Shown here: in pieces, positions 35,000 through 43,555 of the stretch | How positions within the stretch are numbered: the first letter of the stretch is position 1 | Layout of the letters: the number at the start of each line of letters is the position of its first letter | Assembly: GCF_014698995.1 (NCBI RefSeq) | Contig: NZ_JACWZZ010000004.1 | Span: 496,001 to 560,000 of the forward strand | Direction of reading: 5' to 3' | Length of the DNA: 64,000 bases | Source: Hymenobacter duratus | GTDB lineage: Bacteria > Bacteroidota > Bacteroidia > Cytophagales > Hymenobacteraceae | Notes under the pieces: generated by a model | The model's database searches: none | What the model was told of the DNA's origin: nothing | What the model saw: the letters and a program-made list of their open reading frames with translations, nothing else | Program-made: the position numbers and the translations under genes

Positions 35000-35200
35000 A
35001 TCCGCCCGTCATTCCCGGCAAGCCCGAGGAGTCTCGCTGGTGTGCCGGCAGCATGTTTTTTCAGCTTCGAAAAGGGAAATAAAAGGTTTAATGTAGTTTT
35101 CAGGCCCATTTGCGAGTCATATCCTCGCGGCCGGTCTTGGCCCGGCTGCGGGCCAAGCTTTGCGCCGCTACCTATTTTCCCACTGCCCTGTTTCGCTGCT

Positions 35201-36652
35201 ATGCGCTTCATTCCCCTGCTTCTGCTCCCGCTGCTGGCCTGCTCGCAGGCACCCGTCGAGAATACTCGCCCGCCGCTGCCCGAGGGCCCGCCGGCCATTC
35301 CAGTAGAGTCGGGCAGCCGTAGCGTGTCACAAGCCCCCGCCGCCTTCCCCGAAACCTTCGAGGCCGGCAGCAAAGGCGCTTACACCGCCGCCGAAGAGGC
35401 CCTAGGCACCGGCCGCTGGCTGCTGGAGGATGCGCTGATTGGCACGTCGGAGCAGGACCACAAGCATGGCGCTCGGGCCGCCCGCCTGCGCGGCCAAGGC
35501 CGGCTCCGCATGCAGTTCGATGCCCCGGCCGGGGTGCGCACCATTCGGGTGAGCAGCGCCATGTACGGGCAGGATGCGGCTGGCACCTGGGAGCTGTGGG
35601 GCAGCGTAGATGGCGGCCGCACCTACCGCCGCATCGGGCAGCCGGTACGCGTGCAGGGCCCGCGCCTGCTCAGCACCACCTTCCAGGCCGGCGCCACCAC
35701 CACGCCCCTGCGCCTCGAAATCCGCAAAACCGACGGCGCCGCCACCCGCCTCAACATCGATGACATTGCGCTGGAAGCCGCCAGAGGTGCAGCCGTAGCG
35801 GGCGGCAGCGTAGCCACCGCGCCCACTTCCTCGCAGCCCGGCACCTCGCTGCCGCCTGCCACCACTGCCCAGGCCGACGCTGTCGTCACGAGCCGCGACG
35901 ACAACATGGCCCTCGGCAATCCCAGCGGCGCCACCGCCGACGTAAATAATCCGACCAATTACCTGCTGGTAAAGCCTCAGTTCACCATCGGCTACAACGC
36001 CCAGCGCGGCACGCCTACCTGGGTAAGCTGGCACCTGAACCGCGCCTGGATGGGCTCGGCCCCGCGCCAGGACGACTTCCGCCCCGACCCGGCCCTGCCC
36101 CGGCCATTCTACCAGGTGAGCCGCAACAGCTACACCGGCTCCGGCTTCGACAAAGGCCACAACTGCCCCAGCGCCGACCGCACCACCGACCTCGACGACA
36201 ACTCGGCCACGTTCCTGATGACCAACATGATTCCGCAGGCCGCCAACAACAACCAGCGCACCTGGTCGGGCCTCGAAGAATGGACCCGCGGCCAGGTGCA
36301 GCGCGGCCAGGAAGTATACGTGGTGATGGGTTGCTACGGCAAAGGGGGCACCGGCCTCAACGGCCTCAAAACCACCATCGACCAGGGCCGCGTGACCGTA
36401 CCGGCCCGCGTCTGGAAGCTGCTCGTGCTACTACCCGAAGGCACCAACGACCTGCAGCGCATTGCCGCCGGTCAGGCCCGCATCATCGCCATCGACACGC
36501 CCAACGACCAATCCGTGAGCCCCGACTGGAGCCGCTACCGCGTAAGCGTGGATGCGCTGGAAGCCGCCACCGGCCTCGACCTGCTCAGCAAGCTGCCCCT
36601 GGCCGTCCAGACCCGCCTGCAAAAATCCGCCGACACGGGCCCCATACGGTAG
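35201..36652 (+). CDS. NucA-type DNA/RNA non-specific endonuclease lipoprotein
   Basis: 483 aa from the ATG at 35201, with a short signal peptide and lipobox LLACS (Cys14). Residues of about 45 to 195 form a jelly-roll-like domain (TFEAGSKGAY, GTWELWGSVDGGRTYRRIG) that could bind a surface ligand. Residues of about 245 to 475 are a beta-beta-alpha-metal nuclease with FDKGHNCPSADRT (the DRGH motif as DKGH, general base His320), TNMIPQAANNN (metal-binding Asn) and LEEW (Glu). The whole C-terminal domain resembles cyanobacterial NucA as I recall it. It should cleave extracellular DNA and RNA with Mg2+ or Mn2+. A NuiA-like inhibitor domain is encoded at 41884-42765. Confidence 0.9.
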   Translation: MRFIPLLLLPLLACSQAPVENTRPPLPEGPPAIPVESGSRSVSQAPAAFPETFEAGSKGAYTAAEEALGTGRWLLEDALIGTSEQDHKHGARAARLRGQGRLRMQFDAPAGVRTIRVSSAMYGQDAAGTWELWGSVDGGRTYRRIGQPVRVQGPRLLSTTFQAGATTTPLRLEIRKTDGAATRLNIDDIALEAARGAAVAGGSVATAPTSSQPGTSLPPATTAQADAVVTSRDDNMALGNPSGATADVNNPTNYLLVKPQFTIGYNAQRGTPTWVSWHLNRAWMGSAPRQDDFRPDPALPRPFYQVSRNSYTGSGFDKGHNCPSADRTTDLDDNSATFLMTNMIPQAANNNQRTWSGLEEWTRGQVQRGQEVYVVMGCYGKGGTGLNGLKTTIDQGRVTVPARVWKLLVLLPEGTNDLQRIAAGQARIIAIDTPNDQSVSPDWSRYRVSVDALEAATGLDLLSKLPLAVQTRLQKSADTGPIR

Positions 36653-36657
36653 AAAAA

Positions 36658-36699
36658 CACGCGCTGCCGCCTCAGCATGTCCTGGGGCGGCAGCGCGTG
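36658..36699. terminator. Hairpin between nuclease and hydrolase genes
   Basis: A perfect 14-bp GC-rich stem, 36658-36671 with 36686-36699, and a 14-base loop. Read on the minus strand it ends in GTTTTTC, so it best serves the hydrolase gene that stops at 36700-36702, while sitting 6 bases after the nuclease stop. Confidence 0.85.
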
Positions 36700-37524
36700 C
36701 TATCTGCGCAGGAACCGCTGCACGGCCGCCGTATACAGGTCGCCGTAGTCTCCGGGCGCTGAGGTCAGGGCCATCAGGCCGCCGCCGTGGGCTCCCTCGA
36801 ACGTCAGCAGCTCCCGGCGCTGGTGGCGGCGCGCGGCCTGCACAATGCGGGTAGAGTCGGCCAGCGGCGTATTGCTATCCTGCGTGCCGGCCACCAGCAG
36901 CATCGGGCACTTGATCTTCGGGAGCAGCTGCGGATAAATGGCCGCCTCGGTCGGCAGCGTCACTATTTTGTTCTTCGCCTGCCTGATAGCCGCTACCAGG
37001 GCCGCCGGGTCGGCTACGTAGCCCTCCCCGATCAGGAAATCGGGCTTGTCGGTGGCCGCTACGTGCGTGGCCATGAGCGTCCCCATCGAGAAGCCAAAGA
37101 TGCCGGTACGCGCCTTCGGGTACTGCTGCCGGGCATAGCGCAGCACTGCCCGCAGATCAGTAGCAAACTCAGGGTAATAGAGCCGCTGCTGGTCGATGGC
37201 AAAGTCGGAGCTGTGCCCAAAGCCACGGTAATCAAAGAGCAGCACCCGGTAGCCCACGCTGGCCAGCATCCGGGCATGAAACAGCAGTTGCCCCATGTTG
37301 CCGGCGTCGCCTTCGGCCACCACGATGGTCGTGTGCTGGTCTGGCCCCTGTTGGGGCTCAATCACCCAGCTGTGCAGCCGGGCATGGTCGGGCGTTTCAA
37401 TCGTGACTGTGCGGTACGGCAGGCCCAGCGAGTCGGGCGTGTAGGCATAGTCGCGGCTGGGCCGGAGCGCCCACGCCGGCAACATGCCCAGGCAAAACAG
37501 CAGTACAATCAGGCAGTATTTCAT
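36700..37524 (-). CDS. Exported alpha/beta hydrolase (DUF1749/BAAT-like)
   Basis: 274 aa, with a signal peptide (MKYCLIVLLFCLGMLPAWA). Core features are TIVVAEGDAGNMGQLLF (oxyanion loop), LLFDYRGFGHS, the nucleophile elbow GIFGFSMGTLMATH (Ser), VAGTQDSNTP (Asp) and FEGAHGGG (His). This fold and the DYRGFG motif resemble dienelactone hydrolase-like and peptidase S9-like hydrolases. Substrate unknown; likely periplasmic. The ATG at 37522-37524 gives the signal peptide; the frame is open to 37812 but without features. Confidence 0.82.
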   Translation of the reverse strand: MKYCLIVLLFCLGMLPAWALRPSRDYAYTPDSLGLPYRTVTIETPDHARLHSWVIEPQQGPDQHTTIVVAEGDAGNMGQLLFHARMLASVGYRVLLFDYRGFGHSSDFAIDQQRLYYPEFATDLRAVLRYARQQYPKARTGIFGFSMGTLMATHVAATDKPDFLIGEGYVADPAALVAAIRQAKNKIVTLPTEAAIYPQLLPKIKCPMLLVAGTQDSNTPLADSTRIVQAARRHQRRELLTFEGAHGGGLMALTSAPGDYGDLYTAAVQRFLRR

Positions 37525-37705
37525 AGCCGAGAATCTGAAAGTGGTAAGTGGTATAGGAAAGATGATGTAGAAATGCTCCGCCACTACCGGAACTATTGGC
37601 GCAAGAAACGGCATTTGCCGTAACTCTGCCCCTGCGGCGGCCACCCGGCCGGCCCTGGAGCTGGCAGCCACCGTCCGGCTTCGGGCGCACTCCCCTATTC
37701 CGCAG

Positions 37706-37713
37706 TATCTTTG
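37706..37713 (+). promoter_or_regulatory. -7 promoter box for the MFS transporter gene
   Basis: TATCTTTG matches TAnnTTTG exactly, 61 bases before the ATG at 37775. The -33 element is poor. Either possible start (37775 or 37829) lies downstream of it. Confidence 0.4.
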
Positions 37714-37774
37714 TTCCGGCTTCGGCCTTGCTGCTCTCCCTCTCCACTCCCGCCCACTATGCCCGCCAACGGGT

Positions 37775-38995
37775 ATGCTGGGCTTTTTTGTGGCCGGCAG
37801 CAGCGTTTCCACCTCTGATTTTCCGCTTATGCTTACGCTTCGTCTTCCTGCATTAGAGTCCCGCCCGCCCCGCCAGATTTACCGGGCTGCCGTGGGGGTG
37901 TTGTTTTTTCTGATGGGCCTCACCTTTGCTACCTGGGCCTCTCGCATTCCTACTATTCAGCAGCAGCTAGGCATTTCGGAGGCCCGACTGGGGCTGCTGC
38001 TCCTGGCGGCTCCAGTTGGGTCATTGGCCTCGTTGCCGGTGGCAGGCTGGCTGGTGGCACGGCTGGGCAGCCGCCGGGTGGTGCTGGGCGGCATTGTGGG
38101 CTATGCGCTGGGGCTGGTGGCGCTGGGGCTGGCTACGTCGGTGGTGCCGCTGGTGGCGGGGCTGGTCTTGTTCGGCTTCGTGTCCAACCTCTCCAACATT
38201 GCTGTCAATACCCAGGCGGTGGGCGTAGAAATGCTGCACCGCAAGTCCATTATGGCCTCTTTCCACGGCCTTTGGAGTCTGGCCGGCTTTGCAGGCGCGG
38301 CACTGGGCACGCTCATGATTGGCAACGGGGTGCCGCCGCTGGCGCATTTCATTCTGGTGGGTGCGGTAGTAGTGGCCGGCGTAGTCCTGAGCAGCACCTC
38401 CATTCGCCCCCGCGACGCCGGTACCGGCTCTGCCGATGCCCCCCTGTTCGTGCTACCCGACAAATCGTTGTTGCTGCTGGGCGTGCTGGCGTTCTGCTCC
38501 ATGATCTGTGAGGGCGCCATGTTCGACTGGAGCGGGGTGTACTTCCGCAAAGTGGTGCACGCCGAAAAGGCCTGGATTGGGGCCGGCTACACGGCCTTTA
38601 TGTGCACCATGGCCGGCGGCCGCTTCATAGCCGACTGGTTTGCGCACCGATTCGGCTTGCGCCGCACGCTGGAAATCAGCGGCTTGCTCACGGCAGCCGG
38701 GCTGCTGCTGGCCGTGGCTTTGCCAGCACTTCCTACGGCTATTCTGGGTTTCCTACTGGTAGGCTTTGGCGTGTCGTCGGTGGTGCCGCTGGTGTATGGT
38801 GCAGCTGGCCGCTCTACCCAGATGCCCCCAAGCTTAGCGCTGGCCGCCGTGTCTACGGTAGGATTTCTCGGGTTCCTATTCGGCCCGCCCCTGATTGGCA
38901 TTGTGGCTGGCTTCACTAGTTTGCGGGTGTCGTTTTCAATTATTGCTATGCTGGGTCTGTGCATTGCCGCGCTGGCCAGCCGCGCTAAGCTGTAG
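37775..38995 (+). CDS. MFS transporter (YbjJ-like)
   Basis: 406 aa from 37775, or 388 from the ATG at 37829 (MLTLRLPALE), which is the more usual length. About 12 transmembrane helices. The first helix region LTFATWASRIPTIQQQLGIS and the next RLGLLLLAAPVGSLASLPVA closely follow the YbjJ branch of the major facilitator superfamily, and GWLVARLGSRRVV is the loop 2-3 motif. Substrate unknown. It is a single gene, divergent from the hydrolase. Confidence 0.87.
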   Translation: MLGFFVAGSSVSTSDFPLMLTLRLPALESRPPRQIYRAAVGVLFFLMGLTFATWASRIPTIQQQLGISEARLGLLLLAAPVGSLASLPVAGWLVARLGSRRVVLGGIVGYALGLVALGLATSVVPLVAGLVLFGFVSNLSNIAVNTQAVGVEMLHRKSIMASFHGLWSLAGFAGAALGTLMIGNGVPPLAHFILVGAVVVAGVVLSSTSIRPRDAGTGSADAPLFVLPDKSLLLLGVLAFCSMICEGAMFDWSGVYFRKVVHAEKAWIGAGYTAFMCTMAGGRFIADWFAHRFGLRRTLEISGLLTAAGLLLAVALPALPTAILGFLLVGFGVSSVVPLVYGAAGRSTQMPPSLALAAVSTVGFLGFLFGPPLIGIVAGFTSLRVSFSIIAMLGLCIAALASRAKL

Positions 38996-39098
38996 AGAAG
39001 TAGCCCAGCGGAGTAAGCGGCTAGATAATGTGAGGAATCTGCGGGAAGCCTAGGATAACAATATCTTTACCCTCCTGCTTCCCTTACTCCTGCTTGCC

Positions 39099-40139
39099 AT
39101 GTCCGACTCCGTCTATACGTCACGCCAGCAGCGGGTGCTGCTTGTGGTGTGCCTGCTGCTACTGGCGGGCATGGTGCTGTTTGGGCTGGGAAGCTACATC
39201 ACCGGGTTTCTGGGGGCGGGCATTCTGTATGTGGTGCTACGGCCTTGGTTTGCGGCTTTGGTGCACCAGCGCGGCTGGAACCGGCAGGTCGTCACGGTGG
39301 GGCTGCTGGTGTTTGCGCTGGTGGTTATCATCCTGCCCTTCACAGCACTTAGCCTGATGCTGTTCAACCGCATCCGCTACTATGCCACCAACACCGATAT
39401 CAGCCAGATTATGGCGGTACTCCACGCCATTGAGCGCAAAATCGGCATTACGTTTACGGCCGAGCAGAATGTGCAGACGCTGGTACGGCAGGGCGTGGGC
39501 TGGCTCAGTCAGCGGCTGCCTTCCGTCGCCAGCAGCCTGCTGCATTTCACGGTGGTTATCGGGCTGATGCTGTTCACGCTTTACTTCATGTTTGCGCAGG
39601 AAGAAGGCTTTCTGCGCGGGTTGCGCCGCTATCTGCCCTTCCGCCCCGACACTCTGCACGAACTGGGCGACTCGCTCAAAAACAACGTCAATGCCAACGT
39701 GCTGGGCCAGGCCCTCATCTCGCTGGTGCAGGCCATTCTCACGGGCCTCACCCTCTGGATTTTTCAGGTTCCCGATGCGCTGTTCTGGGGGATGGTAGCG
39801 TTTTTTATGGCCTTCATTCCGGTGCTGGGCACGCCGCTCGTGTGGGGGCCGGCCGCCATCCTCAAGTTCACGCAGGACCATACCGGCCAGGGCGTAGGCA
39901 TTCTGCTGGTCGGTGTCATTGTCATCATGAACATCGACAATCTGCTGCGCATCGTGCTGGCCCGCCGCATCGGCGACATTCACCCGCTCGTCACGCTGGC
40001 CGGCGTGATTCTGGGCGTCGATATTTTCGGCATCCTGGGCCTGGTCATTGGCCCGCTGCTGCTCTCCTACTTCATTGTGCTGATGCGGGTATTTGAGCGC
40101 GAAAACCGCCTCCACACTTCGCTCCGCAAATCCGACTGA
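39099..40139 (+). CDS. AI-2E family transporter (PF01594)
   Basis: 346 aa with about eight transmembrane helices in the usual pattern: an N-terminal group of three, a soluble segment (about residues 90-140), and a C-terminal group. IPVLGTPLVWGPAAI and IDNLLRIVLARRI with IHPLVTLAGVILGVDIFG are diagnostic of the family. Members export or exchange small molecules or Na+; the AI-2 link holds for few of them, so no quorum-sensing role should be assumed. The gene is convergent with the M28 peptidase gene, with 21 bases between stops. Confidence 0.88.
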   Translation: MSDSVYTSRQQRVLLVVCLLLLAGMVLFGLGSYITGFLGAGILYVVLRPWFAALVHQRGWNRQVVTVGLLVFALVVIILPFTALSLMLFNRIRYYATNTDISQIMAVLHAIERKIGITFTAEQNVQTLVRQGVGWLSQRLPSVASSLLHFTVVIGLMLFTLYFMFAQEEGFLRGLRRYLPFRPDTLHELGDSLKNNVNANVLGQALISLVQAILTGLTLWIFQVPDALFWGMVAFFMAFIPVLGTPLVWGPAAILKFTQDHTGQGVGILLVGVIVIMNIDNLLRIVLARRIGDIHPLVTLAGVILGVDIFGILGLVIGPLLLSYFIVLMRVFERENRLHTSLRKSD

Positions 40140-40160
40140 CAATCAATCCAGCTAGCCGGG

Positions 40161-41852
40161 CTACTCCGGGCTTGCGGTTTTGCTGAACCGCTCCCCGAAA
40201 AAATTGCCCGGATTCCAGGTGGGGCGTTTGGCCTCAGCGGCTACCAGATAGCCAATCAGAAAGTTGAGCTGCGCATATTTCCTGCCGGCCTCAAAGTCAA
40301 ACTGTCCGTTGATATCGTCCTGGGGCTTGTGGTAGGTGATGGCGCGCCACTTCTGCACCAACTCACTGAGGTTGTTGCGGCCATCAGCGGTTTTGTTGCC
40401 GTATTTGATGTGCAGCGCCGGAATGCCCTGAGTCACGAAGCTGTACTGGTCGGAGCGGATGAAACGGTTCTGGGCTGGTTCCGGGTCGGCTTCTACCGTG
40501 AGGCTCAACGCTTGGGCCGCCTGCGCTACCGGAGCCGCCAACGAAGAGTTTTCAGCTCCCAGCGGCACCACCGAAAGCAGCGGCGCAATAATCGTGGGCA
40601 TATCCGTATTGACGTTGGCTACAAGTTGCTCTTTTGGCACCGTGGGGTTGCGGGCAAAGTACGCCGAGCCCAGCAAACCCAGTTCCTCGCCCGTCACGAG
40701 CGTAATCAGCACCGAGCGTTTGGGCTGGTGTTTCGGCTTCAGGTGCTGATAGATGCCCGCTATTTCGAGCAGCGTGGCCACGCCCGTAGCATTGTCGTGG
40801 GCACCGTTGTAGATGGAGTCCCCGGCAAGGGGTACGCCCACGCCCAGATGGTCGAGGTGGGCCGTATGCACCACGTACTCATTGCGCAGCTGCGGGTCAG
40901 TGCCCGCTATTTTGCCTGCCACGTTGTAGCTAACCATATCCTGGTAGCGGCTCCGCTGCCTAGCCTGCAGCCGTGGCAGCAAGGCTACCGATGCCGGCTG
41001 GCCGGCGCGCAAAGCACCCAAAACGCGGCCGGTATCCTGAGCAGCGCCCACAAACAGCCGCTGCAGGGTAGCCGCGCTGATGGAGCCGGCCAGTTGCAGC
41101 CCGCCCCCCACGTAGCTTCTCGATACGGCCACGTTCCCGGCCGAGTCCAGCACGCTCACCAGGCCCCGGAGCGGCTCCGGTGGCTTCGCGGCTGGTTTCA
41201 CGCTGGCCCACAGCACCCCCACGGCTCCCTTACGCTGCGCGGTCTGCAGCACCGTGAGCAGGTCAGTAGTATAGAGGCGCACCGCGTCCGCAAAGCGAGT
41301 AGGCTCCTGCCGCGTCACCACTACAACCTTGCCTTTCACATCCAGCCCGGCATAGTCATCGTAGCCGAGCTCCGGGGCACTGATACCGAATCCGGCGAAA
41401 ACAAGCCCTGCCTCTACCGCTGTTTCCGTCTGCTTGGGATTGGGATAGAAGGTAAAGTCTTGGCCGTATGTGAGCGGAGCCGCTGGACCCGTAGGCGGAG
41501 TCAGGCGCAACGATGAACTCACTTCGGTAAAAGCCCGCCGCAGCCGCACCGTTTGCAGAAACGTACCCTTCTCGCCAGCTGGCTGCACGCCGCGCTGCTG
41601 CAGTTGGGCCACCACGTAGTCTATTGCCATCTGGTAGCCCGGCATGCCCGGCTGCCGCCCCCGCAGCTTATCATCAGCCAGATACTGCACGTGCGACTTG
41701 AAAGAAGCCGTATCAACGGTATTTAAAGCCTTTCGGAGCTTCCTGATTGGTTTGGGCGTAGGCTGGGCCGTAGCTAGGCAAGTATGTAGCACAGCCAGCA
41801 GAAGTAGCCGCAGTCCTTTGCCGTTTATAACGACCCGATTTATTCTCCTCAT
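40161..41852 (-). CDS. Exported M28 family aminopeptidase with PA domain
   Basis: 563 aa, with a signal peptide (LLLLAVLHTCLATA, cleavage near AQP). The first third includes an inserted PA domain region (DYAGLDVKGKVVVVTRQ). The catalytic M28 domain has the zinc ligands in VVHTAHLDHLG, YNGAHDNATGVATLLE (His-Asp), LVTGEELGLLGS (the EE pair) and NVNTDM. It should remove N-terminal residues from peptides outside the cytoplasm using two Zn2+. The HIT-NuiA fusion gene lies upstream on the same strand with 31 bases between, so the two may be co-transcribed. Confidence 0.9.
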   Translation of the reverse strand: MRRINRVVINGKGLRLLLLAVLHTCLATAQPTPKPIRKLRKALNTVDTASFKSHVQYLADDKLRGRQPGMPGYQMAIDYVVAQLQQRGVQPAGEKGTFLQTVRLRRAFTEVSSSLRLTPPTGPAAPLTYGQDFTFYPNPKQTETAVEAGLVFAGFGISAPELGYDDYAGLDVKGKVVVVTRQEPTRFADAVRLYTTDLLTVLQTAQRKGAVGVLWASVKPAAKPPEPLRGLVSVLDSAGNVAVSRSYVGGGLQLAGSISAATLQRLFVGAAQDTGRVLGALRAGQPASVALLPRLQARQRSRYQDMVSYNVAGKIAGTDPQLRNEYVVHTAHLDHLGVGVPLAGDSIYNGAHDNATGVATLLEIAGIYQHLKPKHQPKRSVLITLVTGEELGLLGSAYFARNPTVPKEQLVANVNTDMPTIIAPLLSVVPLGAENSSLAAPVAQAAQALSLTVEADPEPAQNRFIRSDQYSFVTQGIPALHIKYGNKTADGRNNLSELVQKWRAITYHKPQDDINGQFDFEAGRKYAQLNFLIGYLVAAEAKRPTWNPGNFFGERFSKTASPE

Positions 41853-41883
41853 TCGTGTTCAGACGTTTGGCTCACCGGCCAGC

Positions 41884-42765
41884 TTAGGTTTCGGTCAGGA
41901 CTGTCTTGAAGCCGGCCAGCTTGCCGCTCTCCGTGCGGCCCAGCGCATACGCCTGCACCTGCGGGCCAGTGCCCACGCGGTACACTTTCACGTCCTGCAG
42001 CTCCTGCTTCAGGTACATCTGCAGCGCCTTGAAGCGGTTGGCCAATGCAGGGTCGCCGAGTACACCATCGTCGGCGGTGTGGTTGCGCAGAAACAGCGTC
42101 AGCTCCTGGGTTTCTACTTTGCTGCCAGCATCTGCTCCTACTGCTTTCAGTAGCGCAGCATCGGTGAGGGTGCCGGCCGGGGCGTTGTAGCTCACCGGCT
42201 CCAGCGCTGCATCCGATTCGCTCATGTACACGAGGCCCTTGGTCAGCTGCTGCAACTGGTCAGCTGCCGTGTCAGGGGTGCCGGAGGCTGCCGGCTCGTT
42301 GGCTTCTTCGGTTTCGCGGGCACCTTTAGTAGCCTTTAAGTCAGGAGCGGCGCCACGGCTGGCAGTATCGGCAGGTACCTGGGCACTGATGGCGGCGGCC
42401 AATTTCTGCATCCGGTCTTCGGCCACCTTGATTTTAGGATTGGCAAAGTTCATATCGGCTACTTTATTCATCGGAATCAGATGAATGTGCGCGTGAGGCA
42501 CCTCCAGTCCGATGACGGCAACCCCAATGCGTTTGCACGGCACGGCCGCCAGCACACCTTTGGCTACGCGCTGTGCAAACAGATGCAGCGCTGCTAGCTC
42601 AGCCGCCGGCAAATCGAAAATGTAGTCGACTTCGCGTTTCGGAATTACAAGCGTATGGCCTTCCACCAGCGGCGTAATATCAAGAAATGCCAGATGATGC
42701 TCATCCTCGGCTACTTTGTAGGCGGGCAGCTCGCCCGAAACGATACGCGAGAAAATGGAAGGCAT
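41884..42765 (-). CDS. HIT hydrolase fused to a NuiA-like nuclease-inhibitor domain
   Basis: 293 aa. Residues 1-130 are a HIT domain with the triad HAHIHLI (His91, His93, His95), a nucleotide hydrolase or transferase fold that is normally complete by itself. A polar Ala/Glu/Thr-rich linker (about 135-170) joins it to a C-terminal domain of about 120 residues: KGLVYMSESDAALEP, then VYRVGTGPQVQAYALGRTESG and the end FKTVLTET. This resembles NuiA, the cytosolic inhibitor of the cyanobacterial nuclease NucA, including the Glu (here Glu183) and C-terminal Thr (Thr293) said to enter the nuclease active site. No signal peptide. The ATG at 42763-42765 begins the HIT fold directly. Confidence 0.85.
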   Translation of the reverse strand: MPSIFSRIVSGELPAYKVAEDEHHLAFLDITPLVEGHTLVIPKREVDYIFDLPAAELAALHLFAQRVAKGVLAAVPCKRIGVAVIGLEVPHAHIHLIPMNKVADMNFANPKIKVAEDRMQKLAAAISAQVPADTASRGAAPDLKATKGARETEEANEPAASGTPDTAADQLQQLTKGLVYMSESDAALEPVSYNAPAGTLTDAALLKAVGADAGSKVETQELTLFLRNHTADDGVLGDPALANRFKALQMYLKQELQDVKVYRVGTGPQVQAYALGRTESGKLAGFKTVLTET

Positions 42766-42839
42766 GCGGTAGAGAGTTACAGGATGACTGAACGAGCACA
42801 GCAAGCACACATGCTGCTGCGCCAAAGTACGCGGCAAAA

Positions 42840-42876
42840 TAGAAAAGGGCGAAGCCATTGGCTCCGCCCTTTTCTA
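42840..42876 (-). terminator. Terminator downstream of greA
   Basis: A 17-bp stem with one mismatch (42840-42856 with 42860-42876, loop ATT) containing GGGCG/CGCCC. On the minus strand the hairpin ends in CTTTTCTATTTT. It lies 45 bases after the greA stop and 75 bases before the HIT start. Confidence 0.8.
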
Positions 42877-42920
42877 TTCTGATGCCGAAATGCTCAGCTA
42901 TTTACTTGTGCCGTATGGTG

Positions 42921-43394
42921 TTAGCGGCTGATTTCCAGTATCTCAAACTGCAGCTTACCAGCCGGCACCGTAATTTCTGCGGTATCGCCAGCCGACTTGC
43001 CCAGCAAACCCTTACCGATAGGCGACTTCACGGAGATTTTGCCGGCGGCTAGGTTGGCCTCTTCTTCCGCTACCAGCGTGTAATCGAGCACCATATTGTT
43101 TTTCAGGTTCTTGAGTTTCACCTTGCTCATAATAAGCACTTTGGTGAGGTCCAGGCCCGACTCATCGAGGATGCGGGCGTTGCCCACCACTTCCTCTAGT
43201 TTGGAAATTTTCAGCTCCAGCAGGCCCTGTGCTTCCTTCGCCGCGTCATACTCCGCGTTTTCGCTCAGGTCGCCTTTATCACGGGCTTCGCGCAGCGCTT
43301 CGGCTGCTTCGGCCCGGCCGCGGATTTTCAGATCCTGCAGTTCGTCCTTGAGTTTTTGCAGGCCTTCGGCAGTGTAATAGTTGATGGTGGCCAT
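42921..43394 (-). CDS. greA: Transcription elongation factor GreA
   Basis: 157 aa, the normal length. The N-terminal coiled coil includes GLQKLKDELQDLK and the acidic tip DKGDLSENAEYDAAKE, whose Asp and Glu reach the RNA polymerase active site to stimulate cleavage of backtracked RNA. The C-terminal FKBP-like domain has SPIGKGLLGKSAGDTAEI. The ATG at 43392-43394 is chosen by homology; the frame is open to 43529. A hairpin with a U-tract lies in its leader, between a -7 box at 43468-43475 and the start codon. Confidence 0.96.
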   Translation of the reverse strand: MATINYYTAEGLQKLKDELQDLKIRGRAEAAEALREARDKGDLSENAEYDAAKEAQGLLELKISKLEEVVGNARILDESGLDLTKVLIMSKVKLKNLKNNMVLDYTLVAEEEANLAAGKISVKSPIGKGLLGKSAGDTAEITVPAGKLQFEILEISR

Positions 43395-43412
43395 GATGGT
43401 TGGTGGTAAGCT

Positions 43413-43452
43413 AAAAAACAAGGAGAACGGCCGGCGTAGCCGACCGTTCTCC
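43413..43452 (-). terminator. Terminator-like hairpin in the greA leader
   Basis: On the minus strand a 13-bp stem (43440-43452 with 43422-43434, one G-T pair) with a 5-base loop is followed by TTGTTTTTT, ending 19 bases before the greA ATG. It could end the upstream dehydrogenase transcript or attenuate greA. Confidence 0.82.
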
Positions 43453-43467
43453 AACACAGGTTTACGA

Positions 43468-43475
43468 CAAATATA
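43468..43475 (-). promoter_or_regulatory. -7 promoter box for greA
   Basis: TATATTTG on the minus strand matches TAnnTTTG. It lies upstream of the leader hairpin, so transcripts from it must read through that hairpin to reach greA. The -33 element is weak. Confidence 0.5.
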
Positions 43476-43555
43476 CGAACCTGCCGCGAATGATGCCAGC
43501 CACACTGAAAGGTAGCGCGCAGCAGACAAAGGCCTTATTTAGGCCAAGCTACGCA

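Noticed and set aside
39099..40139. Quorum-sensing AI-2 exporter
   Set aside because: The family name comes from one member; no LuxS or Lsr genes are here, so no signalling role is claimed.
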